The translations under genes and the position numbers were made by a program. Below are positions 38,364 to 38,381 of a stretch of 38,381 nt of DNA, piece by piece. Positions within the stretch are counted from its first letter, which is position 1. Each line of letters starts with the position of its first letter. The notes beneath the pieces are model-generated. The model saw only the letters and a program-made list of their open reading frames with translations. It had not been told where the DNA came from and did not search any database. This stretch comes from UBA5399 sp964464145 (GTDB taxonomy: Bacteria; Bacillota; Clostridia; Christensenellales; Christensenellaceae). The stretch is taken from NCBI GenBank assembly GCA_964464145.1, contig CAYXFB010000020.1:1-38381 (forward strand), written 5' to 3'.

Positions 38364-38381
38364 GGGAGCATAGCTCAGCTG
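38364..38381 (+). tRNA. tRNA, 5' part only (window edge)
   Basis: GGGAGCATAGCTCAGCTG reads as a 7-base acceptor strand, TA and the start of the D arm (GCTC AGCTG). The anticodon lies beyond the window; valine or alanine tRNAs of Clostridia often begin like this, but identity is not determined. Confidence 0.8.

Overview
The window looks like a chromosomal core region of an uncultured Gram-positive bacterium of the Bacillota, most likely class Clostridia. This rests on a dcw cell-division/cell-wall cluster with mraZ, PASTA-tailed PBP and DivIB-type FtsQ; a dnaG-rpoD-trmK-nif3 block; tig-clpP-clpX-lon; an A-type RNase P RNA; MurE with the meso-diaminopimelate signature; and strong Shine-Dalgarno sites. 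I cannot name a genus. A striking trait is that isoleucine is written mostly with ATA, normally a rare codon, although the genes are not AT-rich.

Layout. Nearly everything from 1 to 35004 is on the minus strand, so transcription runs right to left. 1-1100: a marR/SRPBCC two-gene operon with a self-contained promoter-operator, bracketed by two copies of one terminator sequence. 1105-14612: the dcw cluster in the order mraZ, rsmH, ftsL-like, PBP, murE, mraY, murD, ftsW, divIB, ftsA, ftsZ, with MraZ boxes at its head and a second, palindrome-bearing promoter before murE. murF, murG, murC and murB are absent. 14625-22245: tig, clpP, clpX, lon, engB and a metallophosphoesterase (protein folding and quality control). 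22312-24785: a YgiQ-type radical SAM protein, a tiny type I toxin-antitoxin locus and rnpB. 24817-30419: dnaG, rpoD, trmK, nif3 and a coiled-coil zinc-ribbon protein. 30523-35004: an acyl-CoA synthetase with a cupin regulator and membrane protein, a lipoprotein and a C39/papain-like protein. 35137-38381 (plus strand): formate-THF ligase, an iron alcohol dehydrogenase and the first 18 bases of a tRNA.

The most interesting points are these. (1) The PBP in the dcw cluster has lost all three penicillin-binding catalytic motifs while keeping its fold landmarks and PASTA domains, so it should be a structural pseudo-enzyme. Neighbouring division proteins are also odd: FtsA has a broken phosphate-2 motif and no terminal amphipathic helix, FtsL is more than twice the usual size, DivIB carries a GDQAT/S repeat tail, and FtsW has an altered C-terminal motif. 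(2) A convergent type I toxin-antitoxin locus encodes a 22-residue hydrophobic peptide; both RNAs carry the same 5' sequence, which can pair with the shared terminator loop. (3) Two divergent copies of a 160-186 bp hairpin-chain repeat share terminal inverted repeats, and their stems are preserved by compensating changes.

All calls come from reading the sequence. No database search or folding program was run, and coordinates of RNA ends and promoters are estimates.
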